Source: Candidatus Rifleibacteriota bacterium | GTDB taxonomy: Bacteria > Riflebacteria > Ozemobacteria > Ozemobacterales > Ozemobacteraceae | Direction: 5' to 3' | Length of the DNA: 31,502 nt | NCBI GenBank assembly: GCA_029565415.1 | Contig: JAKQOH010000119.1 | Span: forward strand, 1 to 31,502 | In this document: piece by piece, positions 14,367 to 22,398 of the stretch | How positions within the stretch are numbered: the first letter of the stretch is position 1 | Layout of the letters: the number at the start of each line of letters is the position of its first letter | The notes under the pieces: model-generated | What the model saw: only the letters and a program-made list of their open reading frames with translations | The model's database searches: none | Told to the model about the DNA's origin: nothing | Program-made: the position numbers and the translations under genes

Positions 14367-14650
14367 CACAAAGAACACAGAGGACACAAAGAATTCACGG
14401 AGGAACGGATCACTCTGGTATGTTGAAATTCGAACGATTCGCCGCTGAGACGCTGAGATGCCGAGGAAAATATTTTCTCACATCTTTTTTTTCATCTTGT
14501 TTCAAGCTCTGCGCCTCAGCGCCTCGGCGGTGAAACGTTCTTTGTATCTTTGTGGTGTTTCCTTCCTCCGGGCGGGTTTGAAACCCGCCCCTACAGCGCA
14601 ACAAAAGGACGATTTTCTATCTCTGTGTCTCTGTGCCTCTGTGGCGCGGT
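14367..14650. repeat. Intergenic block of dispersed repeats between the sigma-factor and arginine-deiminase genes
   Basis: No gene is seen in 14253-14660 apart from the -10 box noted. Family A copies: 14367-14391 (CACAAAGAACACAGAGG) and an inverted one at 14617-14650. A third family forms a large inverted repeat: 14432-14465 and 14507-14540 match as inverted copies at 27 of 34 bases (arms like GAACG..GCCG.TGAG.CGCTGAG). Family B palindrome GGGCGGGTTT-G-AAACCCGCCC is at 14570-14590. Several elements appear nested or adjacent, as in hot spots for short mobile repeats. Confidence 0.78.
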
Positions 14651-14660
14651 CTTTTGGGGG

Positions 14661-16166
14661 TCAGACGAGGAAATCTTTCAGGTTGGCGACGAACTCTTTT
14701 TCTCCGAGGGCGTCGAGCGCTTCTTTCAGGATCTGCCGTGCGCGTTCCCGCGTGATGCCCATGCGGCGGCCGATCTCGGCGAGCGACAGCACCTCGTCGC
14801 GGAAGCCGTAGAACGACTCCACCACCTCCCGCTGCCGTTCGGGAAGCAGCGCGATCGCTTTCCGGCAGGCCTCGGTTTTCGCCTGCTCCATCGCCACCTC
14901 TTCGGGAGAGAGGGCCGTGCGGTCGGCGATGAAATACTCCGGGGCCGACTCCTCGTCCTCGGATGCGTCGGGCTTTCCCGCTTCCAGCGAGATCGGCGTC
15001 TGGGTCACCTGGATGATCTCGAGGATCCGGTCCTCCTCGAGATCGAGCACCTGGGCCAGTTCGCGAAGGGTAGGGGCCCGGAACAGCTCCGCCTCCATCT
15101 CGCGGATCTTGCGCCGGATCTTGTGCGCCACGGCCAGCAGGTGGTGGGGCACCCGGACGACGCGGCCCTGCTCGCTGACGGCCTTCTGCATGTAATACCG
15201 GATCCAGTAGGCGGCATACGTCGAGAATCTATAGCCGAGCGTATAATCGAACTTCGAGATGGCCCGGATCAGGCCGATGTTGCCCTCCTGCACGAGATCC
15301 ATGAGGCTCAGGCCGCGCTCCGTGAACCCGTTCGCGATGCGCACGACCAGCTTCAGATTCGCCGTGAGCAGCAGTTCGCTGGCATCCCGGTCGCCGGCGA
15401 GTTTCCGCGCGAGGGCCACCTCTTCCTGGCGCGACAGCGGTTTTTTCGACAGCTCGTCGAGATACAGCTCGACCAGCGTCTGGCGCTTGATCCGGTCGGC
15501 ACGGGCCAGCTTCAGCCGTTTCTCGGCGAGGATGTCCTCGAACAGCTCCTCGGTGATGATGCCCATGTCCCAACCGTCGCGGTAATGGCACTTGTCGCAG
15601 GTCCGGTCGCCACAGGTGATTGCAAGCTTCCCCGCCGTTCCCCGGGGTTCGAAAAATTTGAAACACCGGATGATCCGCCGCTCCCGGACGGGGCATCGGG
15701 GATTCGGACACTCCATGACCTCCCAGCAGAAGCGCATGCCCGGCTTGCCGGTGGCCTCGGGAAGGGCGTCTGCCAACGGCTGGATGGGTGGAGCGGCTTC
15801 CGGGGCTGGTTCCAGGGGAGGTCCCGGAGGGGGGGCGGATTCCGGCGCACGTGTCACGGGAGCAGGCGGCGCCGGTTCCGGAGTCGGTGGCGGAGCGGGT
15901 GCGGGAGAGGGCGGCGGGGCATCCGGCAGCGATGCCGGCGGCAGAAGATCGGCCGGTCCCGGCGGCGCGTCGGGCGGGAACATGCTTTCCCCGATCAGGC
16001 CGATATCCCATCCCATCCGGTAATGACAGGTGGAGCACGGGGCGTAGGGGCAGTCGTCAAGATTGCTCGTGCCGCTCTCGCCGAAAAAGGTCCAGCAGCG
16101 CTTGATGCGGTTCCGGCGAACGGGACAATCCACCCGGTCGCAGCGGAACGCTTCGTGGCAGTACAT
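14661..16166 (-). CDS. Sigma-70 family sigma factor with two N-terminal seven-cysteine domains
   Basis: A 501-residue protein. The C-terminal ~280 residues are a full sigma-70 factor: region 1.2 (VELYLDEL, ~232), region 2 (LLLTANLKLVVRIANGF, DLVQEGNIGLIRAI, then FDYTLGYRFSTYAAYWIRYYM), regions 3.0-3.2, and region 4 (~441-495, LPERQREVV then GITRERARQILKEAL). Unusually, it is preceded by two copies of a Cys-rich domain: residues 3-57 and 147-202, both with spacing C-x5-C-x4-CPVR-x6-C, then after 14 or 16 residues C-x4-C-x2-CHYR-x-GWD-x-G. An ~80-residue Pro/Ala-rich linker (64-143) joins them. Seven conserved Cys per copy suggests metal or Fe-S binding and redox or metal sensing. An in-frame stop 6 nt upstream fixes the start as the first possible ATG. 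It is the last gene of a six-gene run. Regulon and ligand are unknown. Confidence 0.9.
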   Translation of the reverse strand: MYCHEAFRCDRVDCPVRRNRIKRCWTFFGESGTSNLDDCPYAPCSTCHYRMGWDIGLIGESMFPPDAPPGPADLLPPASLPDAPPPSPAPAPPPTPEPAPPAPVTRAPESAPPPGPPLEPAPEAAPPIQPLADALPEATGKPGMRFCWEVMECPNPRCPVRERRIIRCFKFFEPRGTAGKLAITCGDRTCDKCHYRDGWDMGIITEELFEDILAEKRLKLARADRIKRQTLVELYLDELSKKPLSRQEEVALARKLAGDRDASELLLTANLKLVVRIANGFTERGLSLMDLVQEGNIGLIRAISKFDYTLGYRFSTYAAYWIRYYMQKAVSEQGRVVRVPHHLLAVAHKIRRKIREMEAELFRAPTLRELAQVLDLEEDRILEIIQVTQTPISLEAGKPDASEDEESAPEYFIADRTALSPEEVAMEQAKTEACRKAIALLPERQREVVESFYGFRDEVLSLAEIGRRMGITRERARQILKEALDALGEKEFVANLKDFLV

Positions 16167-16213
16167 TCGTCAGATCCCGGTCGGGTGCACCGCGAACCGG
16201 GAGAAACCGGCCC

Positions 16214-17137
16214 TCATGCAGCCGAAGAAGCGTTTCCGTCGCCGCGTGGGGCGGATTTGACGGGCAGCAGGGAAACGCCGGCCAGGATCAGCGCGGCCCC
16301 GGCGTATCCGCCAAACGTCATCGTTTCGCCAAGCCATAACCATCCGATAATGATGCCTGCGAGGGGTTGGATATTCAGGGTCACCGCCATGTCCCCGGCG
16401 GAGAGATCGACCAGAACGCGATTCCAGAGCGCAAAACCGAGGGCGGTGCAGACCAGGCCGAGAAACAGCAGCGCCACGCCCAGGCCGATACTCCATTGTA
16501 TCACATGGCCGTTGAAGAGTTCCCAGGCCGAGGCGGGAGCCAGCAGGATCGCTCCTATGAGGCTGCTCAGCGCCGTCGTCCACATCGGCCCGATGCGGCC
16601 CGTGACGGGTTTGCTGAGAACGGTGTATACCCCACCCAGGTTGACCGACGCCAGAACGAGAAGATCCCCGAGCAGCTCGCCTCCCGCCGTGAGCTCCTTC
16701 CAGACCGATGCCGGGTCTTTCCCCGCGAAGAGAAGCAGGAACGTTCCGGCAAGGGAAACGGCCAGCGCGAGCGAGGTGCGCGCCCGGAGCGTCTCGGCGA
16801 GCACGAGGCGCGCGAGAAGCACCAGAGCGATCGGCTCGAGGGTGATCTCGATCGCCGCCTTCGTGGCCGTCGTACGCTGAAGCCCCCAGAAGTTGAGCAG
16901 GAAGGCGAGGCTGATGCCGAGCGCCCCGACCAGGGCGACGCCGATCCAGTCCCGGCGGCTGATGCGCGGCGCGGGCCGCGGAACGAGCAGCATCAGGACG
17001 ACCCCGCCGATCAGAAACCGGGTCATCGCCAGGGTCGCGGGGGGCATGAACTGGAGGGCCCATTTGATGACCGCATACGAGCCGCCCCACACGAAATTCA
17101 TGGCGAGGAGGAGCAGGATTCCCGTGCGGCGCGTCAT
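16214..17137 (-). CDS. EamA/DMT-superfamily transporter
   Basis: A 307-residue inner-membrane protein with about ten hydrophobic spans in two EamA repeats. First repeat: LLLLAMNFVWGGSYAVIKW through GLQRTTATKAAIEITLEPIALVLLARLVLAE; second repeat: VNLGGVYTVLSKPV through LNIQPLAGIIIGWLWLGETMT and GAALILAGV. Members export or import metabolites such as amino acids or nucleosides; no substrate can be inferred. The ATG at 17137 starts one base after the stop of the ABC ATPase gene (TGAGATG), so translation is coupled. The C-terminus is a short charged, soluble tail. It precedes the sigma-factor gene by 47 nt with no terminator. Confidence 0.9.
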   Translation of the reverse strand: MTRRTGILLLLAMNFVWGGSYAVIKWALQFMPPATLAMTRFLIGGVVLMLLVPRPAPRISRRDWIGVALVGALGISLAFLLNFWGLQRTTATKAAIEITLEPIALVLLARLVLAETLRARTSLALAVSLAGTFLLLFAGKDPASVWKELTAGGELLGDLLVLASVNLGGVYTVLSKPVTGRIGPMWTTALSSLIGAILLAPASAWELFNGHVIQWSIGLGVALLFLGLVCTALGFALWNRVLVDLSAGDMAVTLNIQPLAGIIIGWLWLGETMTFGGYAGAALILAGVSLLPVKSAPRGDGNASSAA

Positions 17138-17138
17138 C

Positions 17139-17921
17139 TCATGCCTGGATGGCAGGGCGTTCCCCGACCGCATCCTCCGATGCCTCTTCGGTCAGCTTGA
17201 GGAACACCGACTCGAGATCCGTCTGATCCGAGCCGGACTGGGTGCGCAGCGCCTCCATCGTGCCGAGAGCGATGACGCTGCCCCGGTTGATGATGCCGAT
17301 GCGCGAGCAGAGATCCTGCGCGACGGACAGGGTATGGGTCGTCAGGAAGATCGTTTTGCCCTGCGCCACCATTTCCCGGAACACGTCTTTGACCAGCTTG
17401 ACGCTCTTGGGATCGAGGCCGACCATCGGCTCGTCGACCACGATGATGTCCGGGTCATGCAGGAACGCGGCGCACATGGCCGTTTTCTGCTTCATGCCGT
17501 GCGAAAAGCTTTCGATCAGCTCGTTCCGCCATTCCCAGAGGAAGAAGCGCTTCAGCAGCTCCTCGCCCCGCCGCTTCCAGTCGTCGCCCGGCAGCGTGTA
17601 CAAGCCCGCCACGAAGCCGAAATACTCGAGCGGGGTCAGCTTCTCGTAGAGGTAGGGCCGGTCGGGGATATATCCCAGGCGGCGCTTGGCGGCGTCGGGA
17701 TCCTTCGAAATGTCGTGACCGGAAATGCGCACGGTGCCGCACGAGGCCATGATGATTCCGGTGATGATGCGGATCATCGTCGTCTTGCCGGCGCCGTTCG
17801 GGCCGAGGAAGCCGAAAAACTCGCCCGGCTGGATGTCGAGCGTCGTCGGCTTGAGGGCCTCGAAATGGCCGTAATGCTTGCCGATGCCGGCAAGCGAGAT
17901 TGCGGGTTCAGTCTGGTTCAT
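17139..17921 (-). CDS. ABC transporter ATP-binding protein
   Basis: A 260-residue ABC ATPase. Walker A GPNGAGKT (about 43-50), Q-loop/ERD region (IPDRPYLYEKLTPLEYF), a signature variant SFSHGMKQK in place of LSGGQ, Walker B IIVVDEP, D-loop and the H-loop TTHTL are all present. The signature with HGMKQ is typical of the ABC-2 exporter ATPases (CcmA-like). It pairs with the membrane protein encoded just upstream, overlapping its end by 14 nt. The ATG at 17921 is chosen; a GTG at 17939 would add six residues but has no better ribosome site. The C-terminal ~25 residues (after LESVFLKLTEEA) are a normal tail. Substrate unknown. Confidence 0.93.
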   Translation of the reverse strand: MNQTEPAISLAGIGKHYGHFEALKPTTLDIQPGEFFGFLGPNGAGKTTMIRIITGIIMASCGTVRISGHDISKDPDAAKRRLGYIPDRPYLYEKLTPLEYFGFVAGLYTLPGDDWKRRGEELLKRFFLWEWRNELIESFSHGMKQKTAMCAAFLHDPDIIVVDEPMVGLDPKSVKLVKDVFREMVAQGKTIFLTTHTLSVAQDLCSRIGIINRGSVIALGTMEALRTQSGSDQTDLESVFLKLTEEASEDAVGERPAIQA

Positions 17922-19623
17922 ACCGCTCGATTGTATCACGCGCCTGGATCAGGGGCGCGATGGTCCAGACGATGCTGCACATCGTCAGGAGGACGAAGGA
18001 GAGGACGATCAGGATCCGGCTTCCATGGCCCGTGATGGGATAATAACGATAAAAATACAACCGGAACATCGGGTAGGCTTCGAGCAGCAGGATGTTCAGC
18101 ACGTAGACGGCGCAGCTGATCATGAAGACGAAGCCCCCGAACGAACCCGAGATCTTCAGCGGGTTGTCCGCGTCGAACCGCGCGTAGATCGTCCCGAGCC
18201 CGATGGCCAGCCCCGTGATCACGACGGACATCAGGGTGACGTTGAGGAAACTGATCCAGAAGAGATACGAGCTGGTGACGGAAAATATACTATTTGATAT
18301 CCCACACATCATGAGGCCGAGAAGCAGCATCGGCACGAGGTAGAGGATGAACTTCACCTGGAGCAGCCGGCTGGCCGGCACGGGGGAGGATTTGACGGCC
18401 CAGAAGGCCCGCCCCTCCATGCTGATCGAGGGGTAGACGAACCGCATCGCGATCGCGGCCAGGATGAAGCCGATGAACGGCCCGTTGAAATACACCATCG
18501 TGTCGTTGATCTCTCCCGAATACAGCGAGGGCAGCTCTTTCAGGGGGAGGATCGTCAGATTGTAGCCGTACACGAACAGGATCGCCGCCATCATGAAGAT
18601 CTGGGAAAACACCGCCGGGTCGCGGAAGAACACCGTGATCTCCTTCTCGGCGATGACGCGGAACTCGGGCGAGGCGAGCCGGAACGGCCGAATCAGCAGC
18701 CGCCGGAGCCATTCGAGGCCGAGAACCTGGTTCTCGACGGCTTCGAGCGAGGCCTGCCAGCTGCGCCGGTAGTGGCCCCGCGCGAGCAGGTGGAGGATGA
18801 CGAAGCCGGCGCCGAGAAATCCGAGCAGCGGCAGCAGTTTCCCAAGACTGAGCAGCGGGTCGCCGTGGAACAGGGTCTGCGTTGCCGAGGTGACCCAGGC
18901 ACTGGGCCCGATCTTCGTCATCGGGTTCTGCAGGTTGAGGATGTAGTTCGAGACGCTGCCGAAGTAGCTCGGATTCAGCAGCTTCTCGGGCTCCATGTAC
19001 CGGAAGAAAAACACCATGCTCGCCAGAACGAGCACCGAGAGAAACTGGAACACCTTCCGCATCTGACGGATCGGGAACAGGGTCGCCAGGGAAAGGGCGA
19101 GCAGGGCGCCGAACAGGTTCGGAGTCAGCAGATACAGCGCGATATAGAGCGGGTAGATCAGATACGCCCAGGTCGGCGCGTCAGCCGCCGTCGCGAATGC
19201 CAGGAAGACGGGCAGGAAGAACGCCGCCGCCATCCAACTGCTTTCGACGACCATCTGCACGAACCGCGACCAGAAGATGCGGGCCGCCGACACCGGCGAG
19301 GCCATCAGGAGCCGGATCTCGTCGTCGAGGTAAAAGGCCGAAAACGAGGCGATCACGCTGCTGAACACGATCATGATGAACAGCGCGAGGTAGAGCATCT
19401 CCAGCAGCTTCGAGACGAGCAGACCGCCGATCATCGGCCCGACGACGGCACCGAGCATCGGGGCGCGCCCGACATACTCGAGGAATCTGTAAAGGGCATA
19501 GTATACAATGAAGGCCGTGAGCAGCCCGCCCGACGTCACCAGCGCGAGAAACTTCGGACTGCGTTTTTCGACGCTGCGAACGAGCGCCCGCCAGTTCGGG
19601 TAGAGCAGGGAAGAGGCCGTCAT
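17908..19623 (-). CDS. ABC-2 type exporter permease
   Basis: A 571-residue membrane protein with roughly twelve hydrophobic segments in two halves (about 20-270 and 320-570) and a cytoplasmic middle part (HYRRSWQASLEAVENQVLGLEWLRR). The segment EFRVIAEKEITVFFRDPAVFSQ is the pattern that begins many ABC-2 permease modules. The product would form the export channel for the ATPase whose gene overlaps its 3' end by 14 nt. The ATG at 19623 is chosen because the preceding in-frame sequence overlaps the NUDIX gene and is Pro/Ser-rich non-coding-like; the true protein starts MTASSLLYPNW. Substrate unknown. Confidence 0.88.
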   Translation of the reverse strand: MTASSLLYPNWRALVRSVEKRSPKFLALVTSGGLLTAFIVYYALYRFLEYVGRAPMLGAVVGPMIGGLLVSKLLEMLYLALFIMIVFSSVIASFSAFYLDDEIRLLMASPVSAARIFWSRFVQMVVESSWMAAAFFLPVFLAFATAADAPTWAYLIYPLYIALYLLTPNLFGALLALSLATLFPIRQMRKVFQFLSVLVLASMVFFFRYMEPEKLLNPSYFGSVSNYILNLQNPMTKIGPSAWVTSATQTLFHGDPLLSLGKLLPLLGFLGAGFVILHLLARGHYRRSWQASLEAVENQVLGLEWLRRLLIRPFRLASPEFRVIAEKEITVFFRDPAVFSQIFMMAAILFVYGYNLTILPLKELPSLYSGEINDTMVYFNGPFIGFILAAIAMRFVYPSISMEGRAFWAVKSSPVPASRLLQVKFILYLVPMLLLGLMMCGISNSIFSVTSSYLFWISFLNVTLMSVVITGLAIGLGTIYARFDADNPLKISGSFGGFVFMISCAVYVLNILLLEAYPMFRLYFYRYYPITGHGSRILIVLSFVLLTMCSIVWTIAPLIQARDTIERYEPD

Positions 19624-19633
19624 GCGCGTCGGC

Positions 19634-20290
19634 TCACCAGGGCAGGGGGTCCCAGTCGGGGCCGGGGACGGACTTCGGGGTGAACCGCAGCTCACTGTCA
19701 GTGCCGGCGGCTTCCAGAAGACCGAGCCGAAGGCCCCGCGCCGCCGGATCGTCGGCGGCATCCGTCAGGTTCTGGGCTGCCGCGTGCAGCTTCCGGAGCG
19801 CCTCCGGGCGAAATGTGGCGGGCAGACAGGTGCGGCCGATCACGGCCGTGCGGGCCTGCCACTGAAGTCGGGCTGTGATCTCGCGCAGGGCCCGGGCATG
19901 ATCGAAGGCCATCTCGGGCGGCCGGAACAGCGGATACCAGCCGGCTTCGGCCGCGTCGTCCGAACCCCGCGGGGCGAGGCCGGCTCCCGAAACGAGGGTG
20001 CCGTAGACGAGGGTGATGCAGCGGGCGCGAGGGTCGCGACCGGGCTCTCCGCAGGCGAACAGCGGCGCGAGCGGAAGCCCGGTCAACCCGGTTTCCTCGG
20101 CCAGTTCGCGCGCGGCACCGGCCAGGGGGGGCTCGTTCATTTCGAGAAACCCGCCGGGCAGGGCCATGCAACCCTCGAACGGCGGGTGGCCGCGGCGGAT
20201 CAGAAGAATCTCGAGACCGTTTTCCCCGGTGCGGAGAACGGCCGCATCGACCGTCACGGTCGGGCGGGGATACTCATACGTATAGGGCAT
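19634..20290 (-). CDS. NUDIX hydrolase
   Basis: A 218-residue NUDIX protein hydrolysing a nucleoside diphosphate linked to another group. The NUDIX box is complete: G-G-FLEMNE, then AARELAEETGL (G-x5-E-x7-R-E-L-x-E-E-T-G-L). The start TYEYPRPTVTVDAAVL and the ILLIRRGHPPFEGCMALPGG strand-loop resemble ADP-ribose or ADP-sugar pyrophosphatases, so that is the most likely activity. The last ~60 residues are an added helical segment without known motif. It begins 5 nt after the stop of the DsbA-family gene and ends 10 nt before the permease start; the longer upstream in-frame extension overlaps the DsbA gene and is a shadow. Confidence 0.9.
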   Translation of the reverse strand: MPYTYEYPRPTVTVDAAVLRTGENGLEILLIRRGHPPFEGCMALPGGFLEMNEPPLAGAARELAEETGLTGLPLAPLFACGEPGRDPRARCITLVYGTLVSGAGLAPRGSDDAAEAGWYPLFRPPEMAFDHARALREITARLQWQARTAVIGRTCLPATFRPEALRKLHAAAQNLTDAADDPAARGLRLGLLEAAGTDSELRFTPKSVPGPDWDPLPW

Positions 20291-20295
20291 CGGGC

Positions 20296-20877
20296 TCAGA
20301 GCTCCACCAGGCAGAGAAAGCCGTCGATGCCGCGCTGGTCGAACAGGCCGGCGAGCCGCTCCTGACCGAAACGCAGCGTGGGGACGGTCCGGATCCGCTC
20401 GTGACCCCACAGAAGCATCTCGTCCTCGGCCTTGCGGAGGGTTTCGGGCATCACGATCGCATGCGCGAGAGGCTTGGGGTCGATGCCGTTCGTCTGCAGG
20501 TGCTCGACCAGGGTGTGCGGGTTTGAAATGTCGATCTGGTCGCGAAAACAGGCGCGAAAAACACCGGAAACATACTCGGGAAGCGCGCTTCCCTGATACA
20601 TCGCGAGCCCGCGCCGGGCAACGGTCGAGGTGGCCTTCGGATGCGGCCGCGCAATCGTGAATCCGAGCTGCTGTCCCAGCTTTTTCAGACCTTCCCACCG
20701 CTCGTCGCTCCAGATGGCCCTGCCGAGCAGGCGGGGGTTGCCGGGCGGATTCGGCCCGATGGCGACCAGGTCGAGCTCGAATGGTCGCGTGTTGCGGGTT
20801 TTCTGCAGCAACTCCCAGCCGATGTAGGAATACGGGCAGGTGAAGTCGAAGTAGAACGTCAGCTTTTCAGGCGCCAC
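20296..20877 (-). CDS. DsbA-family protein (FrnE / 2-hydroxychromene-2-carboxylate isomerase type)
   Basis: A 193-residue thioredoxin-fold protein with a helical insertion. The active-site loop DFTCPYSYIGW has Cys14 and a Ser three residues on (C-x-x-S), as in the FrnE/HCCA-isomerase branch, rather than the CxxC of true disulfide oxidases. GHERIRTVPTLRFGQERLAG is the usual cis-Pro segment with GVPT replaced by TVPT. There is no signal peptide, so it acts in the cytoplasm, perhaps as a glutathione-type or thiol-dependent isomerase or oxidoreductase. GTG start at 20877 is preceded by GGAGG (9-nt gap). It heads the six-gene run that ends with the sigma factor, which has many cysteines; a functional link is possible but speculative. 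Confidence 0.85.
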   Translation of the reverse strand: MAPEKLTFYFDFTCPYSYIGWELLQKTRNTRPFELDLVAIGPNPPGNPRLLGRAIWSDERWEGLKKLGQQLGFTIARPHPKATSTVARRGLAMYQGSALPEYVSGVFRACFRDQIDISNPHTLVEHLQTNGIDPKPLAHAIVMPETLRKAEDEMLLWGHERIRTVPTLRFGQERLAGLFDQRGIDGFLCLVEL

Positions 20878-20928
20878 CGGCGCTTTCCTCCAGTCGGAAA
20901 CGGGAATGGGGGATGCAGAACCGGGGGC

Positions 20929-20957
20929 ATTCTACCACAGATTGGCCGTGCCGTCAG
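20929..20957 (-). promoter_or_regulatory. Candidate promoter of the DsbA-to-sigma-factor operon
   Basis: Minus strand: CTGACG (20952-20957), 17-bp spacer ending TGG (extended -10), TAGAAT (20929-20934). Start near 20922, ~45-nt leader. The -35 box overlaps the last codons of the upstream gene. Confidence 0.5.
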
Positions 20958-22177
20958 TCGGCTGCGGCTTCGAGGCTCGACAACAGTTCGCTTTCTTCCG
21001 CCGTCGCTTCCCGGTGGAGCTGACGGAACCGCAACAGGCCAGCGAGCCCGGCCGAAACCTCGTTCGCCTCGCTCGGGCCACCTGCGAAAAAGGGCTCGAG
21101 CTCGGCGACGGTTCCCTCATCGATCCGCTGCCGGAACGAATTGAGCAGCAGGTCTCCCACGGCTTCCCGGCGGCTGGCCGCGACTTCCGGATCGAGCAGC
21201 GGCGCGGTCTCCTCGAGGCGCGTCGCGATGTGGTGGAGATCCCGGGCCGTCTGATTGCTGGAAAACACCACGCTCGTGCCGTCGGTGGACGACTCGACGG
21301 TGCCGTCATGATCGGTGCGGTAGATCTTCACGTCGCGACTGGCGAACCGCTTCACGACGTCCGGTGAAGGGTGCCGGTACGAGTTGCTGATGCCGACCGG
21401 AATGGCCGCATACGCCGGCTTGACGGCGTCGATGAACGCCTCGCTCGAGGAGGTCTTGCTGCCGTGGTGGCCGACCTTCAGGACGGTGCACGGGAAGCAG
21501 CTCGGCTTGTCGGCGAGCATTTCGCGCTCGTTGAAGGCCGTCGCATCGCCGGTGAACAGGTAGCTGACCTTGCCGGTGGTGACCTTGAACACCAGCGACG
21601 TGTCGTTTGCCGTCAGGGCCGGCTGGCCGGGCGCCGGGGCGGGGTGGAGATGATCGGCGTGCAGGAGGTCGACGTGGATCTGGGAGCCCCAGTTGAACGC
21701 ATCCGTCATCCGGGCTTTCCGCAGGGGGATGTTCTTCTCGCGGGCGAGGCTGAAAAGGCGCTTGTAAAGGACGTCATCACCTTTGGTCGTCTCGGGGTCG
21801 CCGGGAACGGCGATGGTGGCACTGGTGGAGTAGATGAATTCGCCGATCGGAACGGCCTGGGCCAGGGTGAGGAAACCCCCGAAATGGTCGCGATGCGCGT
21901 GCGTGATGACGGCGGTGTCGATCTTTTTGATGCCTTCCTTTTCCAGGAAGGGAAGGATGATGTCCTCGGCGGCGTGGTCGTTGTCGTTGCCGGCATCGAT
22001 GAGCACGACTTTTTCTTTCGACCGGATCAGGATCGCATCGCCCTGGCCGACATCGAGAAACGTCACGCGCAGCAGCGGACCGTCTTTGTGGTGCCCGGCG
22101 GCAAACGTGAAATCAGGGAGGAAAAGGCTGAAAACGAGGATCAGAAGCGTGAAAAAGCGCGTCGACCGTGCGTTCAT
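20954..22177 (-). CDS. Exported ComEC/Rec2-type metallo-beta-lactamase-fold hydrolase
   Basis: A 407-residue protein with a signal peptide (2-27, ending TFAAG) and the C-terminal-type metallo-beta-lactamase domain of ComEC: LDVGQGDAILIRS (41-53), VVLIDAGN, THAHRDHFGG (metal ligands His93, His95, Asp97, His98), YLFTGDA and VLKVGHHGSKTSSS. The competence membrane part of ComEC is absent, so this is a stand-alone exported relative that probably hydrolyses a phosphodiester or related substrate in the periplasm. After the domain (~320) comes a ~90-residue Glu/Leu-rich helical extension with no known motif. ATG at 22177 has GGAG 8 nt upstream; the longer in-frame start adds a non-secretory lead. 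A consensus promoter lies 165-195 nt upstream, implying a long leader. Confidence 0.88.
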   Translation of the reverse strand: MNARSTRFFTLLILVFSLFLPDFTFAAGHHKDGPLLRVTFLDVGQGDAILIRSKEKVVLIDAGNDNDHAAEDIILPFLEKEGIKKIDTAVITHAHRDHFGGFLTLAQAVPIGEFIYSTSATIAVPGDPETTKGDDVLYKRLFSLAREKNIPLRKARMTDAFNWGSQIHVDLLHADHLHPAPAPGQPALTANDTSLVFKVTTGKVSYLFTGDATAFNEREMLADKPSCFPCTVLKVGHHGSKTSSSEAFIDAVKPAYAAIPVGISNSYRHPSPDVVKRFASRDVKIYRTDHDGTVESSTDGTSVVFSSNQTARDLHHIATRLEETAPLLDPEVAASRREAVGDLLLNSFRQRIDEGTVAELEPFFAGGPSEANEVSAGLAGLLRFRQLHREATAEESELLSSLEAAAD

Positions 22178-22343
22178 CCGTGCTACTCCATACTCGATTG
22201 TCTGCGGCAATCCGGCCACCCCGGGACCCTGCCCCCATCGGGGCATCGATACTCGTTACGTCTCCCGGCCGGACAGGAAATACATGCTGCGAAATGTGCC
22301 TTGGCTTCACGCGTTCCATCGAACGACGTCGAATCCACGATCA

Positions 22344-22372
22344 AGGATACCAGCCCCCGCATCGGGTGTCAA
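22344..22372 (-). promoter_or_regulatory. Sigma-70 promoter of the exported metallo-beta-lactamase gene
   Basis: Minus strand: TTGACA (22367-22372), 17-bp spacer ending TGG (extended -10), TATCCT (22344-22349). Start near 22337 would give a ~160-nt untranslated leader, which includes a stem-loop (TGCCCC/GGGGCA, 22230-22245). Confidence 0.6.
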
Positions 22373-22398
22373 AACATGGATGTCGAGGGCCACCCAAC

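Noticed and set aside
10347..14650. CRISPR array suspected from repeated CACAGAG/GACACAG units.
   Set aside because: Copies are few, irregularly spaced and in both orientations, with no uniform spacers and no cas genes.
14550..16880. A 776-codon plus-strand open frame across the sigma factor and EamA gene.
   Set aside because: Antisense to both well-supported genes and starting within repeat sequence.
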